Shown here: positions 33,821-42,760 of the stretch, in pieces
Numbering within the stretch: position 1 is the stretch's first letter
How the letters are laid out: every line of letters starts with the position of its first letter
The notes under the pieces: generated by a model
Databases searched by the model: none
Seen by the model: the letters and a program-made list of their open reading frames with translations, nothing else
What the model was told of the DNA's origin: nothing
Assembly (NCBI GenBank): GCA_964503885.1
Contig: CAZDCD010000029.1
Location: forward strand, 1 to 51,702
DNA length: 51,702 nucleotides
Direction of reading: 5' to 3'
DNA from: CAZDCD01 sp964503885
GTDB lineage: Bacteria > Bacteroidota > Bacteroidia > Bacteroidales > UBA10428
Position numbers and translations under genes: made by a program

Positions 33821-34883
33821 AATCGACAACACTTTTATTAAACCTTTTTGAACCATTGAATAAAAATTTCACCTCCACCGGGATATAATACAGAAACGAA
33901 ACTATTGTGCCAGGTACTTCGCTGATCTCATTCATTTTAACGGCATCCTTTTCTGTTGTGATGATGAGTTTATGCTTTGAAGTCAGGCCTTCAAATTTAC
34001 TGCTGATTCTTTCAAGATCCTCGTGAGAATACCTGTGGTGATCAGGATACTTCACTTCAGTAACCGAACTGCAATACCTGTGCAGATATCCGGCCAGTGA
34101 TTTCGAACTGGCGATCCCTGTTACTAAGAGTATTGCCGTATCTTTCGTCTGGATGTCACCGATGGATTTCTTTTGTTTGTTTATACTGTAAACGGGCACA
34201 GGATCTTTGTACTGGTATGTAGTAAAAAAAAGAAACTGGTACGGAAATAGATCAAGATCGTTTTCAAAAATCATTTTTTCAATCGGCTTGATATTCTCCG
34301 GGGTTTTTGTAACGATAACGATATGTGCCCTCGATAATTCGTGCCTGTTCTCCCTTAAATTACCATAGGGCAGCATACGGTCAGATTTCAGAGGCCGTGT
34401 ATAATCAACAAGCAATATCGACAGGCCGGGCTTAATATACCGGTGCTGAAAAGCATCATCAAGTATTATAGCCCTGATACCCGGATACCTCTCCATAAGG
34501 GCTTTTACTCCATCCACCCGTTTCCGTGAAACGGCTAAATGAACATCCGGAAATTTCAGCTTTATCTGCTTGGGTTCATCCCCTATTTCATGTGTAGGCG
34601 ATGTCAAAGCCGCAAACCTGATATCGCCTGTTTTGCGTTTGTATCCGCGGCTCAATACACCAAGTAAACGCTCTTTATGCAAAATTCTGATCAGGTATTC
34701 GACATGTGGTGTCTTTCCGGTGCCTCCCACAGTAATGTTGCCGACAGAAATAACGGGGACCGGGAACGGGATCTGTTTAAGAATATCCAGGTCAAACAAC
34801 AGGTTTCTAAAAGCAACTGCCAATGAATACAAGACCGACAGCAGCCAAAAAATAATTCCGGGATTTCTCCTTTTTTGATGCAT
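33780..34883 (-). CDS. lpxK: Tetraacyldisaccharide 4'-kinase
   Basis: LpxK phosphorylates the 4' position of the lipid A precursor at the inner membrane. The 367 residues include an N-terminal membrane anchor (about 10-30) and a P-loop GNITVGGTGKTP (about 48-59). They also carry the conserved VLSRGYKR and ILDDAFQH motifs of the catalytic site. It lies between sppA and the phosphorylase gene, a familiar order in Bacteroidota. Its presence implies that the organism makes lipid A. Confidence 0.95.
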   Translation of the reverse strand: MHQKRRNPGIIFWLLSVLYSLAVAFRNLLFDLDILKQIPFPVPVISVGNITVGGTGKTPHVEYLIRILHKERLLGVLSRGYKRKTGDIRFAALTSPTHEIGDEPKQIKLKFPDVHLAVSRKRVDGVKALMERYPGIRAIILDDAFQHRYIKPGLSILLVDYTRPLKSDRMLPYGNLRENRHELSRAHIVIVTKTPENIKPIEKMIFENDLDLFPYQFLFFTTYQYKDPVPVYSINKQKKSIGDIQTKDTAILLVTGIASSKSLAGYLHRYCSSVTEVKYPDHHRYSHEDLERISSKFEGLTSKHKLIITTEKDAVKMNEISEVPGTIVSFLYYIPVEVKFLFNGSKRFNKSVVDYVGKNKAVNKLHK

Positions 34884-34914
34884 TATCCTGTATTGGAGGA
34901 TTTGCCGGTATTTT

Positions 34915-36690
34915 TCAGTTCAGATAAATCTCATACGGCAGCCGTGCCTGTATGCCCTGCAGATTTTTGGTTTTCCGGAGAAGTTCATAATACTTATAAT
35001 CATCGCCCAATTCTTCCTGCAGGATTTTTTGTTTCACATTGGCGGTAAATTTTTTGATCAGTTGCTGGAATGGATCTTCGAGTTTGGGCAGTTCTACTAC
35101 CCGGTAGGTATCGAGACCGGCCTTTTCAGCAGCAATGCTTATAGCCCTGGTTAATCCTCCGAATTCATCTGTCAGCCCTATTTCCTTTGCATTAATTCCG
35201 CTCCATACCCTTCCTTCACCAATACTGTCAACTCGCTGAACAGTAAGACCTCTGCCTTCTGAAACATGGTCAAGAAAGGTATCATAGACTTTTTCAACAC
35301 TGTTTTTGATGATATTCTTTTCGTAATCAGACAACGGTCTGAAGGGTGTACCAAAATTTGAATACCGGTTGGTACTCTCAACATCGTATGTAATTCCGAG
35401 CTTTTTGTTGAAAAATTCTTTTGCATTGAACAACACGCCGAAAACTCCGATTGATCCTGTAATGGTGACCGGGCTCGAGACGATCGTGTCTGCAGGTGAA
35501 GAAATGTAATATCCTCCTGAAGCTGCCAAATCTCCCATGGATGCAATTACCGGCTTTACCTTCCGGGCAAGATCGAGTTCCCTCCATATCAGTTCCGAAG
35601 CCAGTGCGCCACCTCCCGGTGAATTCACGCGCAGCACTATAGCTTTTATAGTTGAATCCTCCCGGGCTTCGCGGATTGTAAGTGCCATTTTATTTGCCCC
35701 TATCTCTTCTTCATATTCTTCACCCATAACAATATCTCCTGATGCGTAGATAACGGCTATTTTTTCCTTTATCAGGCCTTTTGAGGTCCTGATCTCTGGC
35801 ACCCTCTCGTATTTTTCAAGAGGTATAAGATTAAGTTTTTTGGTTTTGGTGATCCCGACTTTTTCTTTAAGTTTCTCAATAAGTTCATCGCGGTAAATAA
35901 GGCTGTCGAGTAAATGCTGTTCAAGAGCCGTTTCGGAGTTCCAGAGAGCCAACTCATCGGCAAGTGCATTCAGGTTATCGGGAGAAATGTTTCTCTGCTC
36001 GGATATTCCGGTCACAAGATGCATCCAGATCGACCCTATGTATTCCCTGATCTGTTTCCTGTTTTCCTCGCTCATGCTTGTGTACATCAGCGGTTCAACT
36101 GCGCTTTTAAATTTACCGTGGCGGATTATCTGGGGTTCAATACCCAGCTTTTCGAAGGCATTCTTAAAAAACAGCAGTTCGCCTTTCAATCCTGTCAGAT
36201 AAAGGGTTCCCTCAGGGTTCATATAAATTTTGTCTGAAACCGAAGCGAGGTAGTATGAAACCTGGGAAAATTCATCACCATAGCTGATCACAAACTTGCC
36301 GCTTTCTTTAAACTTCAGCAATGCATTTCGTATTTCTTCAACGGTCGCATACCCGGTCATCAGTTTACTCAGATCGAGACAGATTCCATTTATCTTTTCA
36401 TCCTTGGCTGCCTTATCAATGTTCCTGAGAATTTCAGTCAGCCCAAGCACCGGCTCTGCAAACGATTTATTTGCCCTGAAGGGAGTAATCTTAAAGGGCA
36501 TTGAAGGTTTGCGGTCCATTATCGGCTGGTCGAGTGTCAGCATCAATATGGAGTTGGGTTTAATTTCAATGCTCTTCTCCTGCTTTGCAATAATAGCACT
36601 GATTGATCCGACAATAATGAAAAACATAATCAGGGCAACAACAAAAGTTCCCAATATGGTGGCTAGTAAATATTTAAGAAAGTTTTTCAT
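34915..36690 (-). CDS. sppA: Signal peptide peptidase SppA, double-domain form
   Basis: SppA degrades cleaved signal peptides and other membrane peptides as a Ser/Lys protease. At 591 residues this is the long (67 kDa) form. An N-terminal membrane helix (about 8-33) is followed by two homologous domains. The dyad is Lys154 in YYLASVSDKIY from the first domain and Ser391 in DLAASGGYYIS from the second, both intact. It lies 31 bases upstream of lpxK on the same strand. Confidence 0.94.
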   Translation of the reverse strand: MKNFLKYLLATILGTFVVALIMFFIIVGSISAIIAKQEKSIEIKPNSILMLTLDQPIMDRKPSMPFKITPFRANKSFAEPVLGLTEILRNIDKAAKDEKINGICLDLSKLMTGYATVEEIRNALLKFKESGKFVISYGDEFSQVSYYLASVSDKIYMNPEGTLYLTGLKGELLFFKNAFEKLGIEPQIIRHGKFKSAVEPLMYTSMSEENRKQIREYIGSIWMHLVTGISEQRNISPDNLNALADELALWNSETALEQHLLDSLIYRDELIEKLKEKVGITKTKKLNLIPLEKYERVPEIRTSKGLIKEKIAVIYASGDIVMGEEYEEEIGANKMALTIREAREDSTIKAIVLRVNSPGGGALASELIWRELDLARKVKPVIASMGDLAASGGYYISSPADTIVSSPVTITGSIGVFGVLFNAKEFFNKKLGITYDVESTNRYSNFGTPFRPLSDYEKNIIKNSVEKVYDTFLDHVSEGRGLTVQRVDSIGEGRVWSGINAKEIGLTDEFGGLTRAISIAAEKAGLDTYRVVELPKLEDPFQQLIKKFTANVKQKILQEELGDDYKYYELLRKTKNLQGIQARLPYEIYLN

Positions 36691-36807
36691 AAGATTTTGA
36701 TTTGGTTTAATTAACGGATAAAAGAATAGCCTTAAAAATAAGCAATTTTAAAGAAAATCATTATTATTGGCATCAATTAAATTTATAGTAGTCTATTGTT
36801 CTGAATT

Positions 36808-37296
36808 TTGAATATAGTTTATCTTTTGATCGGTAGTAACCTGGGTGACCGGAGTTCAAATCTGAAAGCCGCCCGTAAAATGATTTCTGCGGAACTGGGC
36901 CGGATATTGAATGAATCGTCGGTATATGAAACGGAACCATGGGGATTTCAGCACAAGCTGAATTTTTACAATCAGGTAGTTAGGCTTGAAACGTTTTTAT
37001 CCCCCGGAGAACTCCTGTCAGCTATCGGGAAAATAGAACTTTTATTTGATCGCACAAGAGCACGGGATAAATATCTGGCACGAGAGATGGATATTGATAT
37101 TTTATTTTATAACGACACAATCATCGACCAGCCCGGTCTAATTATTCCACATCCCAGGCTTCATGAACGAAATTTCGCACTTATTCCCCTTTTGGAACTC
37201 TGCCCGAACATGGTTCATCCGGTATTTAAGCTCACCATTGAAGAGCTGGCTGCACGGTGCAGCGATCAAAAAAAGGTTGTAAAAACGAATGCCTGA
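36808..37296 (+). CDS. folK: 2-amino-4-hydroxy-6-hydroxymethyldihydropteridine diphosphokinase
   Basis: FolK transfers pyrophosphate to the pterin in folate synthesis. The 162 residues show the GSNLGDR motif at about 9-15, ETEPWGF, and the family signature RARDKYLAREMDIDILFYND. The first usable in-frame start is TTG at 36808, because a stop codon lies two codons upstream and no ATG precedes the GSNLGDR motif. The gene is divergent from sppA and convergent with the GNAT-like gene. Confidence 0.94.
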   Translation: MNIVYLLIGSNLGDRSSNLKAARKMISAELGRILNESSVYETEPWGFQHKLNFYNQVVRLETFLSPGELLSAIGKIELLFDRTRARDKYLAREMDIDILFYNDTIIDQPGLIIPHPRLHERNFALIPLLELCPNMVHPVFKLTIEELAARCSDQKKVVKTNA

Positions 37297-37430
37297 AAAA
37301 CAGGATATCTTGAGATCAGACAGGTAATCGCATCCCGTGGGAATAGCACATTATCTGCATTTGCTGCCTGTCCGGAGTAAGAAAAAACGCTTTCAGCCCA
37401 TTTAATTAAAGAGGTTTACTGCGAATATGG

Positions 37431-38372
37431 TTACAGGATAACATTCCGGATCCTCTTAATTCGCTTCAGGAAAGGAATAAGCGGAATCCTGTTTAATGAA
37501 ATGAGCGGATAACTGCTTTCCATGGAACCAAATTCTGTGTACCAGCACTTGTACCTGCTATTTTCAAGATAATCGAACGTGAGGGTAACAAATCGGTCGC
37601 TATATGTAAATATATACCGGTCGATCAGGTATGGGAAAGCGTTAAGCGATATGCCTGTTTTTGAAGTTACCGAATAAAGAAGGATCGACCTGTTCTGCGA
37701 CCAGATGAAGAATCCGGCACAGCAGAGCTGGTTAAAACCATCATAAACCCCGAACAGCTCACCGAATTTGTACCTGAGTGAAGCGCTGACGAGCATTCTG
37801 AGGAGCTTGCTGCGATTTTCACTTCCGGGATTCTTTATCAACGGTGTAGCGGCGATCATAAGTCTCATAAAATCAGAAGGCTGTATCCCACGGATGAATG
37901 ATAACCTATTTTCAAGACAATGAGATAGTGTATTGTTCAGGTTTGATGTATACAATTTCCGGATTTTATCGTAGGGTTTGACAAGATCAATTTCAAAATG
38001 CATTTTTTCATCGACATTGATTTTCCCTGGTTTAAGCCTGTTAAATTTATTCATGGCTAAATAAATGAACTTATATTGCAACGGTATGGCTGCTATGAAC
38101 TCATTTATTTTTTCATCGGAAAGCAGTTTTGGTGAGAAAATTCCCAACTGACTTATATAATACGGAGTCTGTATTCCTTCAATCCCGTATCTTCGTGTAA
38201 TGGGCAACGGCATTACAGCAACATAATCATCTTCAACAAGGGCATCCCATCTCAGGCAAACCGAATTCAGGTACCAGGTATAGGCATATACCAGACTATT
38301 GAATGAAGTGCCGATACACCGGTCCCACCGGAAATAATTGATATCCTTATTTTTAATATACCTGATACTCAA
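37431..38372 (-). CDS. FemAB/GNAT-like protein of unknown function
   Basis: This 313-residue protein resembles a Bacteroidota-wide family with an acyltransferase-like fold, starting with SIRYIKNKDINYFRWDRCI and AYTWYLNSVCLRWDALVEDDYVAVMP, the usual N-terminal signature. The FemAB/GNAT relation is an inference from that pattern; no catalytic residues can be named. The start must be TTG at 38372: the first in-frame ATG is far downstream, and the in-frame upstream stop is shared with the radC stop, 19 bases away. It follows radC on the same strand. Confidence 0.75.
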   Translation of the reverse strand: MSIRYIKNKDINYFRWDRCIGTSFNSLVYAYTWYLNSVCLRWDALVEDDYVAVMPLPITRRYGIEGIQTPYYISQLGIFSPKLLSDEKINEFIAAIPLQYKFIYLAMNKFNRLKPGKINVDEKMHFEIDLVKPYDKIRKLYTSNLNNTLSHCLENRLSFIRGIQPSDFMRLMIAATPLIKNPGSENRSKLLRMLVSASLRYKFGELFGVYDGFNQLCCAGFFIWSQNRSILLYSVTSKTGISLNAFPYLIDRYIFTYSDRFVTLTFDYLENSRYKCWYTEFGSMESSYPLISLNRIPLIPFLKRIKRIRNVIL

Positions 38373-38390
38373 TGAATTGAGTTTTAAATA

Positions 38391-39080
38391 TTACAGGATT
38401 CCTTCATCTGAAAAACTGAAATAGCTGTGATCTGCAACAATCATATGGTCGAGCACTTTAATATCCATAAACCCGGCAGCCGATTTTAACTTGCGGGTAA
38501 TCTCAATATCAGGCTGACTGGGTTTAAGATTACCCGATGGGTGGTTATGGCAAAGGACAATACCGGAAGCCAGTTTTTCCAGCGCTGCCTTAAGGATCAG
38601 TTTTGCATCGATAACAGTTCCGCCGACTCCTCCCTGGCTGATCTTCGTTTTTTCAATTACCTTGTTGGAGCGGTTGAGTAGCAACATCCAGAATTCTTCG
38701 TAAGGCAGATCGCACAGTACAGGATGAAAAATCGCATAGACATCTTTACTGCCCGAAATAGTCTGTTTATCCAAAATCTCCGATAGTTTTCGCCGCTTAC
38801 CTAATTCAAGTGCGGCGAGAATTGAAACTGCTTTGGCAGTACCGATGCCTTTAAATTTCAATAATTCATTCACCGTGAGCTTGCCAAGTTTATTCAGGTT
38901 ATTATCCAATCCGGCAAGCAATCTGCGGGCAAGCTCAACTGCCGACAATTCCTGTGTACCCGAACCGATCAATACTGCGATGAGTTCAGCATCGCTTAAT
39001 GTATGGATGCCTTTTGTAATCATTTTTTCCCTTGGACGGTCTGAAGATGCCCATTTCTTAATACTCAGGTTCTCTTTCAT
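38391..39080 (-). CDS. radC: RadC-family JAB/MPN+ protein
   Basis: The 230-residue product (start at the ATG at 39080, preferred over a frame nine codons longer) has an N-terminal helix-hairpin-helix-like segment with LKFKGIGTAKAVSIL. It is followed by the RadC JAMM-type domain with the HxHPSG...D metal motif (CHNHPSGNLKPSQPD). RadC proteins were once linked to DNA repair, but the physiological role of the family is uncertain. Confidence 0.9.
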   Translation of the reverse strand: MKENLSIKKWASSDRPREKMITKGIHTLSDAELIAVLIGSGTQELSAVELARRLLAGLDNNLNKLGKLTVNELLKFKGIGTAKAVSILAALELGKRRKLSEILDKQTISGSKDVYAIFHPVLCDLPYEEFWMLLLNRSNKVIEKTKISQGGVGGTVIDAKLILKAALEKLASGIVLCHNHPSGNLKPSQPDIEITRKLKSAAGFMDIKVLDHMIVADHSYFSFSDEGIL

Positions 39081-39184
39081 TGCAGTTAACTTTCGGTTGA
39101 AAACCAAAGATGAAAGTTAGCTCAATATTTCGTAAGAGGAAAATTTTACAGAATAATAATGCAAACGAAATACAGGAATGGAAA

Positions 39185-39214
39185 TAAAAAAAAGCCCCGT
39201 GATCCGGAGCTTTC
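39185..39214 (-). terminator. Probable terminator of rpsT
   Basis: AAAGCCCCG (about 39191-39199) pairs with CGGAGCTTT (39205-39213) with one mismatch. On the minus strand the hairpin is followed by a T-rich stretch of seven bases. It lies just after the stop of rpsT. Confidence 0.65.
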
Positions 39215-39236
39215 TAATTATATACTCTCCAGTGAA

Positions 39237-39488
39237 TTACAAACTATTGACATATTTTGAAAGACTTGATTTCAGGTTTGACGCTTTGTTCTTATGAATG
39301 AGGTTTTTCTTGGCCAGTTTATCAACCATGGCTGATACCTTGGGATATAGTTCTGCCGCTGCTTCTTTTTCAGCCATATGTCTCAGTTTTTTAATCGCAT
39401 TACGGGCAGATCTCTCATAATATTTGTTATGCACCCGTTTTTTATCGCTCTGCCTGATTCTTTTTTCCGTAGATTTATGATTCGCCAT
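39237..39488 (-). CDS. rpsT: 30S ribosomal protein S20
   Basis: S20 is a helical small-subunit protein that binds 16S rRNA. The 83 residues are highly basic and begin MANHKSTEKRIRQSDKKR, with AIKKLRHMAEK in the middle and KNLIHKNKASNLKSSLSKYV near the end, matching the family in length and pattern. It has a candidate -7 box 58 bases upstream and a small hairpin in its leader. Confidence 0.96.
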   Translation of the reverse strand: MANHKSTEKRIRQSDKKRVHNKYYERSARNAIKKLRHMAEKEAAAELYPKVSAMVDKLAKKNLIHKNKASNLKSSLSKYVNSL

Positions 39489-39526
39489 TATTCAGTATGT
39501 TATTGCTACCTGTAATAAATAGGTTA

Positions 39527-39553
39527 CCCCCCTGAAAGGAGGCGACAAAATTA
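39527..39553 (-). promoter_or_regulatory. rpsT promoter candidate and leader hairpin
   Basis: TAATTTTG on the minus strand at 39546-39553 matches the Bacteroidota -7 box. Directly downstream the transcript would contain CCTCC-TTTCA-GGGGG (39527-39542), a short hairpin with one G-U pair. It could be a site for S20-mediated or structural control, but there is no direct evidence. Confidence 0.35.
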
Positions 39554-39588
39554 ACTTTTTTTTTAATTTGAAAAAACTTTTTGCTGTA

Positions 39589-39969
39589 TTAATTTAGCGA
39601 CTGCTTATTGAACTTATGAATTACCCGCAACAATTCCTGATAATTGATTGGCTTACAAATATAATCGTCGAAACCACAGTCGAGATAATCAGCCCTGTCG
39701 CCTTCATAAACACATGCAGTTTGCACAATTACCGGAAGATCACGCCGGATTTTCTTGATTTCCTGTAATGTTTCATAACCATCAATACCCGGAAGTTTAT
39801 AGTCGAGCAATACCATCCCTATCCCATGATCCTTGCGGCAAATTTCTATCGCTTCTTCTCCGTTATGCACGATAATTATCGGATAAAGCTTTTCCCTGCT
39901 AAACAATTCACGGAAAAGTTCACAACTTACCAGATCATCTTCAACGATAAGAATGCAGTTATTTTTCAT
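39589..39969 (-). CDS. Single-domain response regulator
   Basis: This is a 126-residue receiver domain without an output domain. It has Asp11 and Asp12 for metal binding, phospho-acceptor Asp56 in VLLDYKLPG, Thr84 and Lys106 in CKPINY. It is divergent from a SpoIIE-type phosphatase gene, so it may act in that pathway, but no histidine kinase is in the window. A TACTTTTG box (39986-39993) lies 16 bases upstream. Confidence 0.9.
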   Translation of the reverse strand: MKNNCILIVEDDLVSCELFRELFSREKLYPIIIVHNGEEAIEICRKDHGIGMVLLDYKLPGIDGYETLQEIKKIRRDLPVIVQTACVYEGDRADYLDCGFDDYICKPINYQELLRVIHKFNKQSLN

Positions 39970-39985
39970 ATTTATTGAAATTTTA

Positions 39986-39993
39986 CAAAAGTA
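39986..39993 (-). promoter_or_regulatory. Putative -7 box of the response regulator gene
   Basis: The minus strand reads TACTTTTG, an exact TAnnTTTG match, 17 bases before the ATG. A clear -33 element is not seen. The short leader fits other start sites in this window. Confidence 0.35.
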
Positions 39994-40234
39994 TTATTTA
40001 CCTGTCACACTGTGATCTGTACTAAGGTTAAGTTTTCAACACTCCATTGTTTATAAGTTGTTAATTAACACAGCAATTGCTAAAAATTGCAGGCACACAC
40101 AGAAAATTGATTTATATTAGCGGCGACGTAGTATTATTCGAAAAATCGAGGGTATCTTTATGGTAATAAGAATGGATACGGTAGAAAAATACGGATTTTA
40201 TCACTCTCATAAAAAGCAAATCAGCAATTCGGTC

Positions 40235-41344
40235 ATGAATCAATCGTTGAGGCCTTTATGGTTTTTCCTGATCGTGTTTACAGGTATTGTTATTTCAGCA
40301 TGCAGTGGAGACCATATACCCCGGTGTCAGACCTCTAGTTTTGAAAACACAGGTTATTTTTATGCACAAAACTTCAATTTTGGGCACACATCCGGCGCAT
40401 TCAATTTTCATCAGGTTTCCGGACAAGGTTTCATCATGGGATTGAACATGTATATTTTGGTTATCCTGTGCCTGATAATCGTATTGCAGGGGACCATTAT
40501 CCTACGGATAAAAATGAGGAATTCCGGCCATTCAGTGAAACAAGACGATGAATACCGAAAACAGTATGACAAGATTGTACGCCAGCACAAGGAACTCACA
40601 GATGCCATTGCCAGTGCAAACCTCATTCAGTCGGCTGTGTTGCCTGAACTGAATATCCTGAATGAGTATTTTCAGAACTATTTCCTTTTTTTCAGGCCCA
40701 AACATTTTGTCAGTGGTGATTTTTACTGGATCCGCAAAAAAGACGGCAAAATATTGATTGCTGTAGCGGATTGTACCGGTCACGGTTTACAAGGTGCATT
40801 ACTGAGCCTGCTGGGGATCATCACCCTGAATGAAATTCTCTGTCAACTAGACGCCGATTATACTGATGAGATATTGAATGAGCTGAAAAACAGGATTACC
40901 AAAAACCTTAACCAGTCGGGTGATAATATTGAAACAAGCGACAGCATGGATATTTCGCTCTGCATTATTGATAAAGAAAAAATGGAAATGCAGTTTTCGG
41001 GAGCGTTCAGTCCTCTTTACATAATCTCGAACAACAACCTTGAAGTATACCGGGGCGATCGAATCCCCATCGGTTATTCGCTCAAAGATGATATTTTCTT
41101 TACCCGGCATACCATTTCGATTAAAGAAGGAGACATTTTATACCTCTTTTCAGACGGATATTATGACCAGTTCGGGGGTGAAAACCGGAAAAAGTTTATG
41201 GCCAAAAGATTTAGGCATCTTTTGCTGGATATTTACAAAAACCCGATGGATAAGCAAAAGGAATGGCTCGACAGGACACTGAACGACTGGATAGCGGACA
41301 ACGACCAGGTTGATGATATTACGGTTCTGGGGATAAAGATATAG
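40235..41344 (+). CDS. Membrane-anchored SpoIIE-type protein phosphatase
   Basis: The catalytic half (about 160-370) is a SpoIIE/PP2C-type phosphatase, recognised by FRPKHFVSGDFYW, VADCTGHGLQGALLS, and FSDGYYDQFGGENRKKF. The N-terminal part has a hydrophobic segment ending in the lipobox-like VISAC and a second helix before a charged coil. I prefer the ATG at 40235, which places the lipobox about 22 residues from the start; longer frames begin at 40160 or 40172. The model is a lipidated or N-terminally anchored protein with a periplasmic loop and a cytoplasmic phosphatase. Its target is unknown. Confidence 0.83.
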   Translation: MNQSLRPLWFFLIVFTGIVISACSGDHIPRCQTSSFENTGYFYAQNFNFGHTSGAFNFHQVSGQGFIMGLNMYILVILCLIIVLQGTIILRIKMRNSGHSVKQDDEYRKQYDKIVRQHKELTDAIASANLIQSAVLPELNILNEYFQNYFLFFRPKHFVSGDFYWIRKKDGKILIAVADCTGHGLQGALLSLLGIITLNEILCQLDADYTDEILNELKNRITKNLNQSGDNIETSDSMDISLCIIDKEKMEMQFSGAFSPLYIISNNNLEVYRGDRIPIGYSLKDDIFFTRHTISIKEGDILYLFSDGYYDQFGGENRKKFMAKRFRHLLLDIYKNPMDKQKEWLDRTLNDWIADNDQVDDITVLGIKI

Positions 41345-41378
41345 TCAAGTGATAAGGTGATTAAGTGATTGGGTAAAT
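41345..41378. repeat. Short iterated repeat after the phosphatase gene
   Basis: After the stop codon the sequence iterates AGTGATAAGGTGATTAAGTG-like octamers, related to the repeats at 31931 and 49496. It forms no hairpin and no ORF. Confidence 0.6.
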
Positions 41379-41463
41379 GCAGCTTAATCAGATGCAACAT
41401 CCTGTACAAAAAAGTCCTGTTCCCTGACTTTTGAACGCTTTGAATTGCAGTCCTGCTATGAAT

Positions 41464-42090
41464 TTAGAGGGCTGCATTGATATATACAATTTTTTTTGTT
41501 TCGAAAAAAGATTCCCCGAAATAGTCGCTCACATTAATTACACGGTATTTTCCCGTAAGATCCTTCAGCTCTTCATCCAGATTACCCCCCTTAAGGCAAA
41601 GAATTCCGTTATTCAGGCTGTTTCTGTTTTCAGATGACAATACAGGTAAAACCCAATGTACGATTGCCGGAAGGGAGACGACTGCCCTGCTTACCGCAAA
41701 ATCGAATGTGGCCTGCACCTTTTCGATCCTTTCGCATACGGCATTACAGTTGGTCAGACCCAGAGAATGAACGACCGAATCCACTACCTTAATTTTTTTT
41801 GCTATCGAGTCCACGAGTGTAAATTCAGATTCCGGGAAAAGCACTGCCAGGGGTATACCAGGGAATCCCCCACCGGTACCTGCATCCACAACACGTGTAC
41901 CGGGTCTGAATTGCACAGCTTTGGCTATACTCAATGAATGGAGTACATGACGGATACAGAAGTTTTCCATATCTTTTCTCGAGATCACATTAATCCGGGC
42001 ATTCCAGAATGCATATAAGGGTGCCAGCCGATCAAACCGGGAAATCTGAATATCGGTGAGATCAGTGAAATATTTATGAATGCAGTGCAT
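41464..42090 (-). CDS. rsmG: 16S rRNA (guanine527-N7)-methyltransferase
   Basis: RsmG (GidB) methylates G527 of 16S rRNA. The 208 residues have the SAM-binding motif VVDAGTGGGFPGIPLAV at about 66-82, followed by the acidic TLVDSIAKKIKV strand. The C-terminal tail after about 180 is variable. The ATG at 42090 gives the normal family length. It is followed on the plus strand by the iterated repeat and the phosphatase gene. Confidence 0.95.
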   Translation of the reverse strand: MHCIHKYFTDLTDIQISRFDRLAPLYAFWNARINVISRKDMENFCIRHVLHSLSIAKAVQFRPGTRVVDAGTGGGFPGIPLAVLFPESEFTLVDSIAKKIKVVDSVVHSLGLTNCNAVCERIEKVQATFDFAVSRAVVSLPAIVHWVLPVLSSENRNSLNNGILCLKGGNLDEELKDLTGKYRVINVSDYFGESFFETKKIVYINAAL

Positions 42091-42160
42091 GGATTTAGTG
42101 ATTAAAGCAGAACAGGGAAGATTTTGATAAAGGGTAATATGTGTTCCTGTATCCGGCAGA

Positions 42161-42760
42161 TCACATTTTGGTGTTCACATTCTTCAGGATCTGATACAAC
42201 AGCTCTCTTGCCCTGAATAATTGAGCTTTAACTGTTCCGATCGGCAATTCCAGTTCATCCGCTATTTCTTCATATGAAAATTCCTTGAAATACCTCAATT
42301 CGATGAGCTTCCTGTAGCGCGGCTTCAGCTTTGATACTACCTGCCTCATCATTCTGATCTTCTGCTCATTGATCATAGATTCTTCAGGGTCTGGCACAGA
42401 TGCCTGGATATCGTGCGATGCCCTTTCGTGTTCTTCATCATTATGATCAAGAGAAATATGGTTTGCTTTTTTCTTTCGTATGAAATCAATGCAATTGTTG
42501 GTGGCAATCTTAAATAACCATGTGCTGAAGGCATAATTTGGAGCATACTGCTGGATGTTTTTAAATGCTTTGCCGAAGGCTTCAATGGTCAGATCCTCAG
42601 CATCACTGGCATTATTTACCATTTTTAACAGCATGTAATAGATGGCATCACGGTATCTTTCCATTAATTCTGCATAGGCTTTCTGGTCGCCATTGCTGGC
42701 CCGTTGCACCAGCATGTAATCTCTCCTGGCCTTATCAGACAAATTGGTATTTACTTCCAT
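42161..42760 (-). CDS. ECF-family RNA polymerase sigma factor
   Basis: This 199-residue sigma factor has region 2 (about 20-95, with YAELMERYRDAIYYMLLKMV, DAEDLTIEAFGKAF and FSTWLFKIATNNCIDFIRKK) and region 4 (about 135-190, with RYFKEFSYEEIADELELPIG and TVKAQLFRARELL). Unlike the sigma gene at 21768 it has a normal length and no neighbouring anti-sigma factor. It overlaps the glycosyltransferase gene by 10 bases, so the two are probably co-transcribed. Confidence 0.93.
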   Translation of the reverse strand: MEVNTNLSDKARRDYMLVQRASNGDQKAYAELMERYRDAIYYMLLKMVNNASDAEDLTIEAFGKAFKNIQQYAPNYAFSTWLFKIATNNCIDFIRKKKANHISLDHNDEEHERASHDIQASVPDPEESMINEQKIRMMRQVVSKLKPRYRKLIELRYFKEFSYEEIADELELPIGTVKAQLFRARELLYQILKNVNTKM

